The notes: generated by a model from the sequence alone, not told the origin. Positions 44,495-54,412 are shown, counted from the stretch's first letter. The stretch is DNA of 64,000 nucleotides from Aquisediminimonas sp031376385 (GCA_031376385.1 JANMDQ010000013.1:124001-188000), one strand, 5' to 3'. A program made the numbers and translations.

Positions 44495-45352
44495 CTATTT
44501 GAACACAATCGTGCGGTTGCCGTTCAGCATCACGCGCTGTTCAAGATGCAGCTTGACGGCGCGCGACAACACGCGGCTTTCAGTATCTTGGCCCTGCGCA
44601 ATCAAATCATCAACGGTGTCAGCGTGATCCACGATAGAAACGTCCTGCGTGATAATAGGCCCTTCGTCCAGATCAGGCGTTACGTAATGCGCCGTCGCAC
44701 CCACCATTTTGACGCCGCGATCATAGGCGCGGTGATAGGGTTTTGCGCCCTTGAAGCCGGGCAAGAAACTGTGGTGGATGTTAACAACGCGGCCATCAAG
44801 CTTGCGACACAGCTGATCAGACAAGACCTGCATGTATCGCGCAAGGATGATCAGATCGACTTGCTGTTCCTCAACCATGGCCAGCAGCTTGGCCTCTTGA
44901 TCTAGCTTGGTCTCTGGCGTGATCGGCAAATGGTGGAACGCTATGCCTTCATGTTCGGCCCGGCGCTGCCACGTGAGATGGTTGGAAACGATGCTGGTTA
45001 CGTTCATCGGCAAGCGGTTGGTGGCCGTGCGGTAGAGCAAGTCGTTCAAGCAATGGCCGCCTTGGCTGACCATGATCATGGCGCGCAGTTTTTTGCGCAA
45101 ATCGTGGATACGCCATTCAAGCCGAAACGCTGTGGCAACGGGCATGAAGGCCTCTGAAAAGCTATCAGGCGTCATATTTTGCGGGCCAGTGATCGCAACA
45201 CGCATGAAGAAGCGGCCGGTGATGCCATCGCCATATTGGGCGTTTTCAACAATGTTACAGTCTTGGCTGGCAATCGAATTGGCAACAGCCGCAACGATCC
45301 CCTTGCGATCCTCACAAGCGATTAGCAGAACAAAATCCGCTCCAACATGCAT
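44495..45352 (-). CDS. purU: Formyltetrahydrofolate deformylase
   Basis: A protein of 285 residues. An N-terminal ACT domain (about 1-80, FVLLIACEDRKGIVAAVAN) is followed by the formyltransferase fold with the catalytic Asn/His in VNIHHSFLPGFKGA and Asp in HYVTPDLDEGPII. It hydrolyses 10-formyl-THF to formate and THF. In demethylation clusters this recycles folate loaded by sarcosine oxidase and feeds formate to FdsABG. First gene of the eight-gene C1 operon. Confidence 0.95.
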   Translation of the reverse strand: MHVGADFVLLIACEDRKGIVAAVANSIASQDCNIVENAQYGDGITGRFFMRVAITGPQNMTPDSFSEAFMPVATAFRLEWRIHDLRKKLRAMIMVSQGGHCLNDLLYRTATNRLPMNVTSIVSNHLTWQRRAEHEGIAFHHLPITPETKLDQEAKLLAMVEEQQVDLIILARYMQVLSDQLCRKLDGRVVNIHHSFLPGFKGAKPYHRAYDRGVKMVGATAHYVTPDLDEGPIITQDVSIVDHADTVDDLIAQGQDTESRVLSRAVKLHLEQRVMLNGNRTIVFK

Positions 45353-45593
45353 AAGCCACTCCGCCCCGTGTTAAATCCTGAAGCCGCGTAGCGTTGGAAC
45401 GCCCCACACTCCATCACCTGCGCCGGTACATTAGGCCTTCTAATCGCAATATGTAGATGATGTGATTGGTCGACGAATTTATTTTACCAATGGCGAAAAT
45501 TTGGTCAGTTGAGTGTATGTCACTGCAGTCTCAGTCTAATTGCGAACAAATTTATGCTCCTAAAAAATTAGGGGTCGAAAAAGGGGAAGAAAA
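45353..45593. promoter_or_regulatory. Divergent promoter region, purU operon / TonB receptor
   Basis: A gap of 241 bases, AT-rich in its right half, that must hold both promoters. ATTGGT (45465-45470) and ACCAAT (45486-45491) form an inverted repeat with 15 bases between, a possible regulator site. I see no clear riboswitch. Confidence 0.45.
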
Positions 45594-48332
45594 TTGAAAG
45601 CTCAACTGAAAATTTCGACAGCTGCATTCGTGCTTGCATCGCTTGGGGCGGGTGCTTCGCCAGTATGGGCCCAAGCCGCTGCCGAAGAGGCTGATCGCGG
45701 CATCGCTGATATCATTGTGACCGCGACGCGGCGTGAAGAGTCGCTCAATAAGATCCCCTTGGCGATTCAAGCACTCAGCGGCGATTCGCTCGCTGATTTG
45801 AACATCACCAAATTTGACAAGCTGATTGAGTATCTCCCCAACGTGCGATCCGCGTCACGCGGTCCTGGCGCGTCGTCAATTTTCATTCGCGGGCTTTCAA
45901 CTGATTCCCCCGGCCTACAAGTTGCTGGCACAGCGGGGGCTCAGCCTACCGTTGCACTCTACATAAACGATGCGCCGGCTTCATTGGTCGGTCGCAACCT
46001 TGATCTTTACACAGTCGATCTTCAGCGTGTTGAAGTGCTGGCCGGCCCTCAAGGCACATTGTTCGGTGCCAGCGCGATGGGCGGCGCTGTCCGCTACATC
46101 ACCAACAAGCCAGATGCGTCGGAATTTCATGCCGGGTTCAATGCCAGCTATGCCTTCACCAAAAGCGGTAAGGAAAGCGTGGCAGGTGATGCTTTCATCA
46201 ACGTGCCCATCATTAAAGATAAGCTGGCTCTGCGCGCAGTCGTCTATACCGACCGCCAAGGCGGCTACATCGACAATGTTGCGGGCACTTTCCAGTTGCC
46301 GTTCAACGGCAATGTCGGCGTCGCTGGCAAACTTCCAGAAGGCAACCCGCTGCTGGTGATGCGTGCAATCCAATCGTGCCAAGCGACGGCGACAACCGTT
46401 GTACCGAACTGCACAGGCAGCCTTTACCGCGCACCAACGCGCCAGATCATCAACAATGATAAATTTGTTGAGAAGAATTACAACGACGCCACGTATCGCG
46501 GCGGTCGTTTGGCGCTCACATGGAATATCGCGGATGATTGGTCAGTTGATCTGATGCACCTGCGTCAAGAACTCGACACTGACGGCGTGTTCGATTTTGA
46601 ACCCGATGTGGGTGATCTGAAGGTCACTAAGTTTAATGACAATTCGCTTCGTGATAAGGTGAATCTCTCCACATTGTCTATCAATGGTAAGCTTGGCGGA
46701 CTTGATCTGATTTACACCGGATCGTTTCTAAAACATCGCGCGACGCAAATTGCAGACTATGCCGGATATTCGAATATTGGGCTTTATCTGCCTTATTATG
46801 AATGTGATCGCGGTGTGTATTACACGGCGGCTTATAACGGCAATATCGGCAACACTTGCTATACACCGAACAAAAGCTACCAAGTGCGCAACCAAACCAA
46901 GCGGTTCACGCAGGAATTCCGGGTAACGACGCCTGCTGACAAGCGCATTCGCGGCACGTTCGGGCTATTCTATGACAATAACAAGCTGAAGGACAATACT
47001 GACTGGTCCTACCTGCAAACAGCTGCGGGTTTTATCTATCCTCGCAAGCCCAACACCGTAGTGAACGCCAACGACACCAGCGTCCGCCCCGTCAATGTTG
47101 GCTTTTTCAACGATGTGCAGCGTCAGGATAAGCAGTTTGCGGCATACGGCGAAGCGTCATTTGACATCATCCCGGAAAAACTGATCATAACCGGTGGCCT
47201 GCGCTATTATAATGAAAAGGCGTCCATCAACGGGTCGTCTGCGACTAGCTTCGGTTCGAATGCGGATGAAAGGGACGCTCTTGGCAACAAGCTAAGCCCC
47301 CGGGGAGTTTATAACCCTGTAACCGGCACCTATTCTGCCGCAACAACGCGTCCTACACTCTATGAAATTGCAGCGAATCTTAACGATTTGTATAAAGACG
47401 CATCCCCTGCAAAATATACTGGCGTGCTGTACAAAGCCAATTTGACTTACAAATTTAATGAAGGCTCATTGGTCTACGCGACGTTCTCAGATGGTTACCG
47501 CCCGGGTGGCTTTAACAGGCGCCCTTGTACCGTCCCCAGCACGACTTGTCCGACGAACGCCGACTTTGTTCGTCTCGGTACATACGTGCCCGACAAGGTG
47601 CAGAATTACGAGATTGGCGGAAAATTCTCAATGCTTGATCGCACGCTCCAGCTAAATCTTGCGGCCTATATGATCGACTGGAAGAATATCCAGATCACAG
47701 TATTTGACCAGAATATCTCAAACCAGACCTTCACCACCAACTTGCTTGATGCCCGGATTAAGGGGATTGAAGGCGACCTGACGTGGCGCGCCACGCCGGA
47801 GTTTACGATCAACAGCGCTTTTTCCTTCAACGATTCTGAATTGAAGAAATACCGTAAGAACACGAAAGTGTTGCGTCCCCTTGGCGGGCCGCTGGCGTTG
47901 AGCCCCAAATTCCAGTTCAATGTGCGGCTGCACTGGGAAAAGGAAATGGCATCCGGTCTTACCCCGTTTGTAAATTTGGGTTTCCATCATGTTGGCAAAA
48001 GTATTTCCGACGTTATCGACAATGTCGACATTCGGTATCAGTCATCCAACCCGACGCTGGGCTATGCTGCATCGATTCCAGTCACCTATAACGGCGTGCT
48101 TGTGCGGCCGGGCGATGTAATCCGGCCGATCCCGGGCGCACAGCAACTCGATTCCTATAACACTGTTGCGGCGTCGTTCGGTGTATCGAAGGATGAATGG
48201 CGGATCGAGATTTTCGGTGACAATCTGACTGATGAGCGTCCTGAACTGTACAAGAATGGCAATGACGGTGAGCTTCGCACCACCACCTCCCGTCCGCGTT
48301 CGGTTGGCTTGCGCTTTTCTTACAAGATCTGA
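45594..48332 (+). CDS. TonB-dependent outer-membrane receptor
   Basis: A protein of 912 residues. The signal peptide ends near VWAQA. The TonB box region (DIIVTATRREESLNKIPLAI) and plug domain (SIFIRGLST, VEVLAGPQGTLFGASAMGGAV) are followed by a 22-strand type barrel ending in the expected aromatic-flanked strand (RSVGLRFSYKI). It imports a scarce solute across the outer membrane with TonB energy. The start is TTG with a strong AAGGGGAAG six to eight bases upstream; no ATG is suitable. Its position facing the C1 operon and leading the GMC operon suggests an amine or organic acid substrate, but sequence does not show it. Confidence 0.92.
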   Translation: MKAQLKISTAAFVLASLGAGASPVWAQAAAEEADRGIADIIVTATRREESLNKIPLAIQALSGDSLADLNITKFDKLIEYLPNVRSASRGPGASSIFIRGLSTDSPGLQVAGTAGAQPTVALYINDAPASLVGRNLDLYTVDLQRVEVLAGPQGTLFGASAMGGAVRYITNKPDASEFHAGFNASYAFTKSGKESVAGDAFINVPIIKDKLALRAVVYTDRQGGYIDNVAGTFQLPFNGNVGVAGKLPEGNPLLVMRAIQSCQATATTVVPNCTGSLYRAPTRQIINNDKFVEKNYNDATYRGGRLALTWNIADDWSVDLMHLRQELDTDGVFDFEPDVGDLKVTKFNDNSLRDKVNLSTLSINGKLGGLDLIYTGSFLKHRATQIADYAGYSNIGLYLPYYECDRGVYYTAAYNGNIGNTCYTPNKSYQVRNQTKRFTQEFRVTTPADKRIRGTFGLFYDNNKLKDNTDWSYLQTAAGFIYPRKPNTVVNANDTSVRPVNVGFFNDVQRQDKQFAAYGEASFDIIPEKLIITGGLRYYNEKASINGSSATSFGSNADERDALGNKLSPRGVYNPVTGTYSAATTRPTLYEIAANLNDLYKDASPAKYTGVLYKANLTYKFNEGSLVYATFSDGYRPGGFNRRPCTVPSTTCPTNADFVRLGTYVPDKVQNYEIGGKFSMLDRTLQLNLAAYMIDWKNIQITVFDQNISNQTFTTNLLDARIKGIEGDLTWRATPEFTINSAFSFNDSELKKYRKNTKVLRPLGGPLALSPKFQFNVRLHWEKEMASGLTPFVNLGFHHVGKSISDVIDNVDIRYQSSNPTLGYAASIPVTYNGVLVRPGDVIRPIPGAQQLDSYNTVAASFGVSKDEWRIEIFGDNLTDERPELYKNGNDGELRTTTSRPRSVGLRFSYKI

Positions 48333-48357
48333 TCGGCCAGGCTGAGATGAAGACCAG

Positions 48358-48392
48358 CGGGCGCTCCAGCATTGCCGGGGCGCCCGTTTTTT
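48358..48392 (+). terminator. Intrinsic terminator after the TonB receptor gene
   Basis: CGGGCGC (48358-48364) pairs with GCGCCCG (48380-48386), extended inward by TCC/GGG pairing, and is followed by six T residues. It lies 26 bases past the receptor stop and separates the receptor from the next operon. Confidence 0.85.
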
Positions 48393-48464
48393 AGATTTGC
48401 GTTGCGGACAGCGCCTGTTCTGGCCCAAGATGCTGGGCGAAACGACGTGTCGCGCGGAGGAAAA

Positions 48465-50471
48465 ATGGCAATGCAAATGACAGCGCAGGTTGAAAGCCCC
48501 GAAGAAGGGCTGGTCCGTGCGCGTCACTTGTTGAAAAATGGCCGCTTTGCAGATGCAGCGGAAACCTGCCGCGATGTCCTAGACACGCAAGCCGACCATC
48601 ACGACGCGCTTTACACGCTGGCTGTCGCTCAGCGGTTTGGCAAAGATGCATTCGCCGCACTTGCAACGCTAGACCAGCTGATCGCGCTTGCTCCCAGCTA
48701 CGGCCGTGCATGGCAGGAACGCGGGCATTGCCTCCGCGATACGGGGCGCGCCGAGGACGCCTTTGTCGCTTATCAGGCGGCAATCACCCATAACGGCGCG
48801 CTTGCCGCAAGCTGGCGCATGCTCTCTGAATTGCACCGCGCCGCCGGGCGGGATGCACAGGCCGACTTTGCCGACGGGCAGTTCACTTATCTCTCCGCGC
48901 TTCCCGCCGAACTTCAGACTGTGGCCAGCTTCATTCAGGAAGGGCGGATCGGCAAAGCTGAAACTCTGTGCCGTGCCTTCCTTCAGCGCGAAGGGCATCA
49001 TGTGGAGGCGATGCGGCTGCTCGCTGAAATTGGCGCGCGGTTCAACGCCTATGACGATGCCGAATTTCTGCTGGAATCAGCTAAGGCGCTGGAGCCTGAC
49101 AATGTCAGTGCCCATTATGATTATGCCAAACTTCTCAGGAAACGGCAGAAGTTTGAACAGGCTCTGGTAGAGGCCACAGAATTGCGCGCGAAGGAGCCGG
49201 GCAATCCCGAATTTGAAATGCTCTACGCCAATGAAAATCTGGCAGTGGGCAATTTTGATGAGGCAATGGACACATATCAGGCGCTATTGACGGCCATGCC
49301 AAATAACCCTGGCATCAACTTAACTTACGGCCATGCGCTCAAAACCGTGGGGCGGCAGGACGAAGCTGTGGCTGCCTATCGCCAAGCCTATCACGTGCGG
49401 CGCGACTGCGGCGATGCTTTCTGGAGCCTAGCCAATCTTAAAACTTACCGCTTTTCAGATGATGAACTGGCGCAGATGCGCGAGCAGGAAGCATCACCCT
49501 CTATTGCGCTCGCTGATCGCTATCATCTTTGCTTTGCGGCTGGAAAGGCACTTGAGGATCGCGGGGATTATCAGGCATCCTTTGCCTATTACGAACGCGG
49601 CAACAGGCTGAAGCGCGAAGAGCTGAAATATGATCCGCAGCGCCTGACCGATGAAATGCAGCGCCAGCGCGCGTCTGTGACGGCGGAATTGCTAGGGCAG
49701 TTCAAGGGGGCTGGCTGCCCAGCGCCTGACCCGATCTTCATCGTCGGCCTGCCGCGCGCAGGATCGACACTTCTGGAACAGATTCTCGCGTCGCACAGCC
49801 AAGTGGAAGGGACGATGGAACTGCCCAATATCCTTGCCCTGTCGCACAGGCTCGATCACCGCGAGATGCACAATGAGGAGCCGGAATACCCGGCCAATTT
49901 GGGCGAACTGACGCGCGAAGAATTTACGCAATTTGGTGAAGCCTTCATCCGAGATACGCAAATCTACAGGAAAGCAGGCACACAGTTTTTCATCGACAAG
50001 ATGCCGAACAATTTCCGTCATATTGGCCTCATTCACCTTATCCTGCCGAACGCCAAGATCATTGACGCACGGCGCGGGGCGATGGGGTGCTGCTTTTCTG
50101 GCTTCAAGCAGCTGTTCGCCGAGGGTCAGGAATTCACTTACGGGCTTGAAGAGGTCGGCCGCTATTACCGCGACTATGTCGGCCTGATGGATCATTGGGA
50201 TGCGGTGCTACCCGGCAAAATATTGCGTGTGCGGTATGAGGATGTGGTGGCAGACCTTGATACGCAGGTTCGCCGCCTCTTGGGTTTCTGCGGCTTGCCT
50301 TTCGAAGAGGCCTGCCTCAACTTTCACAAGAATGAGCGCGCTGTACGTACTGCGAGTTCTGAACAGGTGCGACAGCCGATTTTCAAAACTGGTGTGGACC
50401 AGTGGGAGCATTTCAGCACTCATCTTGATCCACTGCGCAGCATATTAGGGCCGGAACTGGCCGCAACTTGA
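48465..50471 (+). CDS. TPR-repeat sulfotransferase
   Basis: A protein of 668 residues. The first 390 hold tetratricopeptide repeats (for example EGLVRARHLLKNGRFADAAE and later A-helix/B-helix pairs). From about 420 a sulfotransferase domain follows, with the PAPS-binding loop PIFIVGLPRAGSTLLEQIL and the 3'-phosphate site later on. Such proteins sit almost always next to TonB receptors in sphingomonads, and their true acceptor is unknown. ATG 48465 has GGAGG five bases upstream; the frame is open to 48372 without support. Confidence 0.88.
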   Translation: MAMQMTAQVESPEEGLVRARHLLKNGRFADAAETCRDVLDTQADHHDALYTLAVAQRFGKDAFAALATLDQLIALAPSYGRAWQERGHCLRDTGRAEDAFVAYQAAITHNGALAASWRMLSELHRAAGRDAQADFADGQFTYLSALPAELQTVASFIQEGRIGKAETLCRAFLQREGHHVEAMRLLAEIGARFNAYDDAEFLLESAKALEPDNVSAHYDYAKLLRKRQKFEQALVEATELRAKEPGNPEFEMLYANENLAVGNFDEAMDTYQALLTAMPNNPGINLTYGHALKTVGRQDEAVAAYRQAYHVRRDCGDAFWSLANLKTYRFSDDELAQMREQEASPSIALADRYHLCFAAGKALEDRGDYQASFAYYERGNRLKREELKYDPQRLTDEMQRQRASVTAELLGQFKGAGCPAPDPIFIVGLPRAGSTLLEQILASHSQVEGTMELPNILALSHRLDHREMHNEEPEYPANLGELTREEFTQFGEAFIRDTQIYRKAGTQFFIDKMPNNFRHIGLIHLILPNAKIIDARRGAMGCCFSGFKQLFAEGQEFTYGLEEVGRYYRDYVGLMDHWDAVLPGKILRVRYEDVVADLDTQVRRLLGFCGLPFEEACLNFHKNERAVRTASSEQVRQPIFKTGVDQWEHFSTHLDPLRSILGPELAAT

Positions 50472-50482
50472 GGGGAATATCT

Positions 50483-51793
50483 ATGGCGAGTAGCGCACCG
50501 ACCAAGCCGGTCACTGCCGATCAAGTCTCCACTTTGGGGCAGCGTTGGTATGTCCTCATCATCATGATGCTGGCATATACGATCAACATTGCTGATCGCT
50601 ATGTCATGTCGACTGTGCTGGAACCGATCCGGCTGGAACTGAAACTGACTGACGGCGGTGTCGCCTTCCTTACCGGTGTTTCGCTTGCGCTTTTTTACGT
50701 GACGATGGGTATTCCGCTTTCGTGGATTGCCGACCGTTACAACCGCAAAAACCTGCTCGCCATTTCGATAACGATTTGGTCGGCGATGACGGCGCTGTGC
50801 GGCACGTCGCAAGGTTATATGCAATTACTGCTGGCGCGGATCGGAGTTGGCATCGGCGAAGCAGGCGGCACACCATCTTGCAACGCAATCGTGGGCGACT
50901 ATTTCCCCGCAGATCGCCGCGCCATGGCGATGACTATATTTGCACTTGGTGCACCAATCGGGGCATGGCTTGGCGCAGACATGGCGGGCGCAGTTGCCGC
51001 CGCATATGGCTGGCGCGCTGCTTTCCTTGTCCTCGGCGTTCCTGGCATCATCCTTGCTCTGATCGTGTTTCTCACCATCAAGGAACCGGCGCGCGGGCGG
51101 CTTGATGCGGTTTCCGATGATGCACCGCCCAAGCTTATGGAAACGCTGCGATTCCTCTGGTCTCAGAAGGCGGCGGTCCATGTCATCATGGGCAGCGGCG
51201 TTTCGGCTTTATGGGGTTGGGGCCTGATGTGGTTCACCCCAACGTTCATCCAGCGGACATACGGCCTAGACGTCGGCGAAGCAGGCGGCGTTGTCGGGCC
51301 GATCCACCTTGTGATGGGGATTGCCGCGTCGCTGCTGACCGCATGGCTCGTTGCGCGGCCTTCTTACGTTGATCCACGCAAAATATTGCGGCTGCTTGGG
51401 GTTGTAACGGCATTGGCAACCATTCCGTCGATCATCGCATATTGGACCAACTCATTGTCGCTGGCGACGGTAATGTGGTGGTTGTTTATCCCGGCGATCT
51501 ATTTCTACATCGGCCCGGCCTTTGCCCTTGGACAGAATCTTGCGCCACCCCGTATGCGGGCCATGGCCATTGCGGTTTCTTTGCTGGTTGCAAACGTGTT
51601 CAACCTCATCGTCGCGCCGCAGGGTGTGGGCTGGCTCAGTGATTATTTTGCGGGTCCAGCAGGGGCCGACGCAGCGTCACTTCGTTTGGCGCTGCTGGTG
51701 CTGGCCCCAACTGGTTTCTGGGCCGCTTGGCACTACTGGCGGGCAGAGAAATATGTAATCGAAGATCAGAAGCGCGCGTTGGGGACACTCTGA
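50483..51793 (+). CDS. MFS transporter, spinster type
   Basis: A protein of 436 residues with twelve predicted spans. The family blocks are INIADRYVMSTVLEPI in TM1, ADRYNRKNLLA between TM2 and TM3, and ARIGVGIGEAGGTPSCNAIVGDYFP. It probably moves an organic acid or amine substrate through the inner membrane for the enzymes encoded behind it. ATG 50483 has AGGGG upstream; the gene begins 11 bases after the sulfotransferase stop. Confidence 0.88.
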   Translation: MASSAPTKPVTADQVSTLGQRWYVLIIMMLAYTINIADRYVMSTVLEPIRLELKLTDGGVAFLTGVSLALFYVTMGIPLSWIADRYNRKNLLAISITIWSAMTALCGTSQGYMQLLLARIGVGIGEAGGTPSCNAIVGDYFPADRRAMAMTIFALGAPIGAWLGADMAGAVAAAYGWRAAFLVLGVPGIILALIVFLTIKEPARGRLDAVSDDAPPKLMETLRFLWSQKAAVHVIMGSGVSALWGWGLMWFTPTFIQRTYGLDVGEAGGVVGPIHLVMGIAASLLTAWLVARPSYVDPRKILRLLGVVTALATIPSIIAYWTNSLSLATVMWWLFIPAIYFYIGPAFALGQNLAPPRMRAMAIAVSLLVANVFNLIVAPQGVGWLSDYFAGPAGADAASLRLALLVLAPTGFWAAWHYWRAEKYVIEDQKRALGTL

Positions 51794-51794
51794 A

Positions 51795-53228
51795 ATGGCG
51801 CCGCTTAGATCATACATCAACGGCGCGTGGGTCGCTCCGGCGACGTCGACTGACACAGTCAATGCTGTCAACCCGGCGACTGAGGAAGTTTGCGCGATTG
51901 TTGCGATGTGTGGCCCCGATGACGTTGACGGTGCAGTCAGCGCTGCACGTGCCGCGTTAGGTGGCTATGCAGCGACGTCGCTTGATGAAAGGATCACGTT
52001 GGTTGAAAAGCTGATCGCGATCTTTGAGCGGCGCTACGATGAAATGGTGCAGGCTATCTCGACCGAAATGGGCGCGCCCTATGATTTGTCGCATGACGCG
52101 CAGGCCGAAAGCGGCACAGGCCATTTGCGCGCTACGATAAAGGCCGTGCGCGAAATGACGTGGGAATATGACGTCGGCGAAGACGGCATCGTTGTCCATG
52201 AACCCATTGGTGTCTGCGTGCTAATCACCCCTTGGAATTGGCCGATAAACCAGATTGTCTGCAAAGTTGGCCCTGCGCTGATCACTGGATGCACTATGAT
52301 CCTAAAGCCCAGCGAGATGGCGCCGCTTTCTGCGCAGCTTTTTGCCGAGATGGTGGATGAAGCAGGCTTCCCTAAAGGCGTGTTCAACATGGTTCACGGC
52401 ACGGGTGCTTCCGTCGGCGATGCGCTGACCAGCCACCCCGAAGTCGATATGATCTCCTTTACCGGTTCGACGCGGGCGGGCATTCAGATCGCCAAGAACG
52501 CAGCGGATACCGTCAAGCGCGTCGCGCAGGAATTGGGGGGAAAGTCTGCCAATATCGTGTTTGCCGACAGCGATTTGGAAGCTGCGGTAAAGCGCGGTGT
52601 GCTGAGTTGTTTCAGCAATTCTGGCCAAAGCTGCAATGCGCCTACGCGCATGCTGATCGAAGCTTCCGTTTATGATGAGGCGGTGGCCATCGCCGCACGC
52701 GTTGCCAAGGATGCAAAACTCGGAGACCCGCGGGAAAAAGGGCCGCATTACGGCCCGGTGGTCAGCAAGGCGCATTATGACAAGATCCAGAGCCTCATTC
52801 AGGTTGGGATTGACGAGGGTGCAAAATTGGTCGCCGGAGGAACGGGCAGAGCCGATGGTTTCGGTCGCGGCTATTATGTGAAGCCTACAGTGTTTGCAGG
52901 TGTGCATAACAAGATGCGGATCGCGCAGGAGGAAGTGTTTGGTCCTGTCCTCGTCTTGATACCGTTTAAGGATGAAGCTGAGGCTATCTCCATCGCCAAT
53001 GACTCGCCTTACGGCCTCTATGCTTATGTGCAAACGGGCGATCTTGAGCGGGCTCGGCGGATATCACGGCTCATGCGTGCAGGCGGGGTCAGTATCAATG
53101 GCACAAGCCAAGATTATATGGCACCGTTTGGCGGCTATAAACAATCTGGCAACGGCCGCGAATATGGCGAGTTTGGAGTGCGCGATTTCCTGGAGATCAA
53201 ATCGATCAGCGGGTTCCGTGCGGGATGA
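51795..53228 (+). CDS. NAD(P)-dependent aldehyde dehydrogenase
   Basis: A protein of 477 residues, full length. The key residues are Asn149 in TPWNWP, Glu247 in QELGGKSAN and the nucleophile Cys280 in NSGQSCNAP. It oxidises an aldehyde to the acid. Coupled to a GMC alcohol dehydrogenase two genes downstream, it could oxidise betaine aldehyde made from choline. It could equally serve another alcohol such as a sugar-acid precursor, since the enolase-superfamily gene lies between them. It begins one base after the transporter stop. Confidence 0.9.
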   Translation: MAPLRSYINGAWVAPATSTDTVNAVNPATEEVCAIVAMCGPDDVDGAVSAARAALGGYAATSLDERITLVEKLIAIFERRYDEMVQAISTEMGAPYDLSHDAQAESGTGHLRATIKAVREMTWEYDVGEDGIVVHEPIGVCVLITPWNWPINQIVCKVGPALITGCTMILKPSEMAPLSAQLFAEMVDEAGFPKGVFNMVHGTGASVGDALTSHPEVDMISFTGSTRAGIQIAKNAADTVKRVAQELGGKSANIVFADSDLEAAVKRGVLSCFSNSGQSCNAPTRMLIEASVYDEAVAIAARVAKDAKLGDPREKGPHYGPVVSKAHYDKIQSLIQVGIDEGAKLVAGGTGRADGFGRGYYVKPTVFAGVHNKMRIAQEEVFGPVLVLIPFKDEAEAISIANDSPYGLYAYVQTGDLERARRISRLMRAGGVSINGTSQDYMAPFGGYKQSGNGREYGEFGVRDFLEIKSISGFRAG

Positions 53229-54412
53229 AGTTAACCGACATCAAGACCTTCGTTGTTGGCAATCCCCCACCCCATTTTGGTGGCCGTTACTTCGTGTTCG
53301 TCAAGCTAACGACGAACACCGGCGTCTCCGGCATTGGTGAGGCGTATTGCGTTCCATTTGAACCGCATCTTGTCGCCGAAATGATTGAGGATGTATTTGC
53401 GCGATATGTCGCTGGTAACGATCCGCACGATATCGAAACGATGTGGCGCAGAGTGTATTCCAGCGGCTTTACACAGCATCCTGATCTGACGCTGATGGGT
53501 GTGCTTTCCGCGCTCGAAATGGCTTGCTGGGACATCATCGGCAAGGAAGCGAATAAGCCCATCTATAAGCTGCTCGGCGGACAAGTGCATGAGCGTCTGC
53601 GCGCCTATACCTATATCTATCCGCGCCCCGGCGATCAGAGCGACGTTTATCATGATCCTGATTTGGCGGCGGAGCGAGCGGGCGAGTATCTAGCCCAGGG
53701 GTTTACCGCGCTGAAATTTGATCCCGCTGGCCCCTACTCGGCATTTGACGGGCGACAGCTTTCGCTTGAGGCGCTTGACCTGTCAGAACGCTTTGCCAAA
53801 AAATTGCGTGAAGCTGTGGGCACCAAAGCGGATCTTCTGTTCGGCACCCACGGCCAGATGACAGCGGCCAGCGCGATCAGGCTAGCGAAGCGGCTGGAAC
53901 CCTTTGATCCGCTTTGGCTGGAGGAGCCTGTTCCCCCCGATGCGCCGGATGAAATGGCCAAAGTAGCGCGCGCGACTAGCATCCCAATCGCGACGGGCGA
54001 ACGGCTCACCACCAAATATGATTTTGCGCGTCTGTTGAAGGTTGGTGCCGCAGCGATCCTTCAGATGAACCTTGGGCGCGTTGGTGGCATATTGGAGGCC
54101 AAGAAAATCGCCGCCATGGCAGAGGTTGACCATGTTCAAATCGCGCCGCACCTTTACTGCGGGCCGATTGTCGGCGCAGCTAACATCCAGATCGCGACAT
54201 GTTCGCCCAATTTTCTAATCCTTGAAAGCATCGAAACATGGGGCGGGTTCCATACTAAAATCCTGAAATCGCCTATCCAGTTTGAGGACGGCCATGTCAT
54301 TCCATCCTCTAAACCCGGCCTTGGCGTTGAGCTGAATGAAGCGGTTGCGCTCGCCAACCCTTATACCGGCACCATGCTTCACCTTGAAATGCACCAGCAT
54401 CCCGTTCGATGA
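53225..54412 (+). CDS. Enolase-superfamily protein, mandelate racemase / acid-sugar dehydratase type
   Basis: A protein of 395 residues: a capping domain to about 125, then a TIM barrel. Lys164 (TALKFDP), His209 (GTHGQ), Glu234 (LEEPVPP), Glu259 (ATGERL) and His309 (IAPHLYCGP) match the acid-base and metal positions of galactonate-dehydratase-like members. The first metal ligand, usually Asp two residues before the first His, is Gly207. The substrate is unknown; sugar-acid dehydration or epimerisation of a betaine-like acid are options. Overlaps both neighbours by ATGA. Confidence 0.85.
   Translation: MKLTDIKTFVVGNPPPHFGGRYFVFVKLTTNTGVSGIGEAYCVPFEPHLVAEMIEDVFARYVAGNDPHDIETMWRRVYSSGFTQHPDLTLMGVLSALEMACWDIIGKEANKPIYKLLGGQVHERLRAYTYIYPRPGDQSDVYHDPDLAAERAGEYLAQGFTALKFDPAGPYSAFDGRQLSLEALDLSERFAKKLREAVGTKADLLFGTHGQMTAASAIRLAKRLEPFDPLWLEEPVPPDAPDEMAKVARATSIPIATGERLTTKYDFARLLKVGAAAILQMNLGRVGGILEAKKIAAMAEVDHVQIAPHLYCGPIVGAANIQIATCSPNFLILESIETWGGFHTKILKSPIQFEDGHVIPSSKPGLGVELNEAVALANPYTGTMLHLEMHQHPVR

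Noticed and set aside
45353..45593. Folate or glycine riboswitch upstream of purU
   Set aside because: The leader is GC-rich and could fold, but I could not match it to a known riboswitch core; a covariance-model scan would decide.
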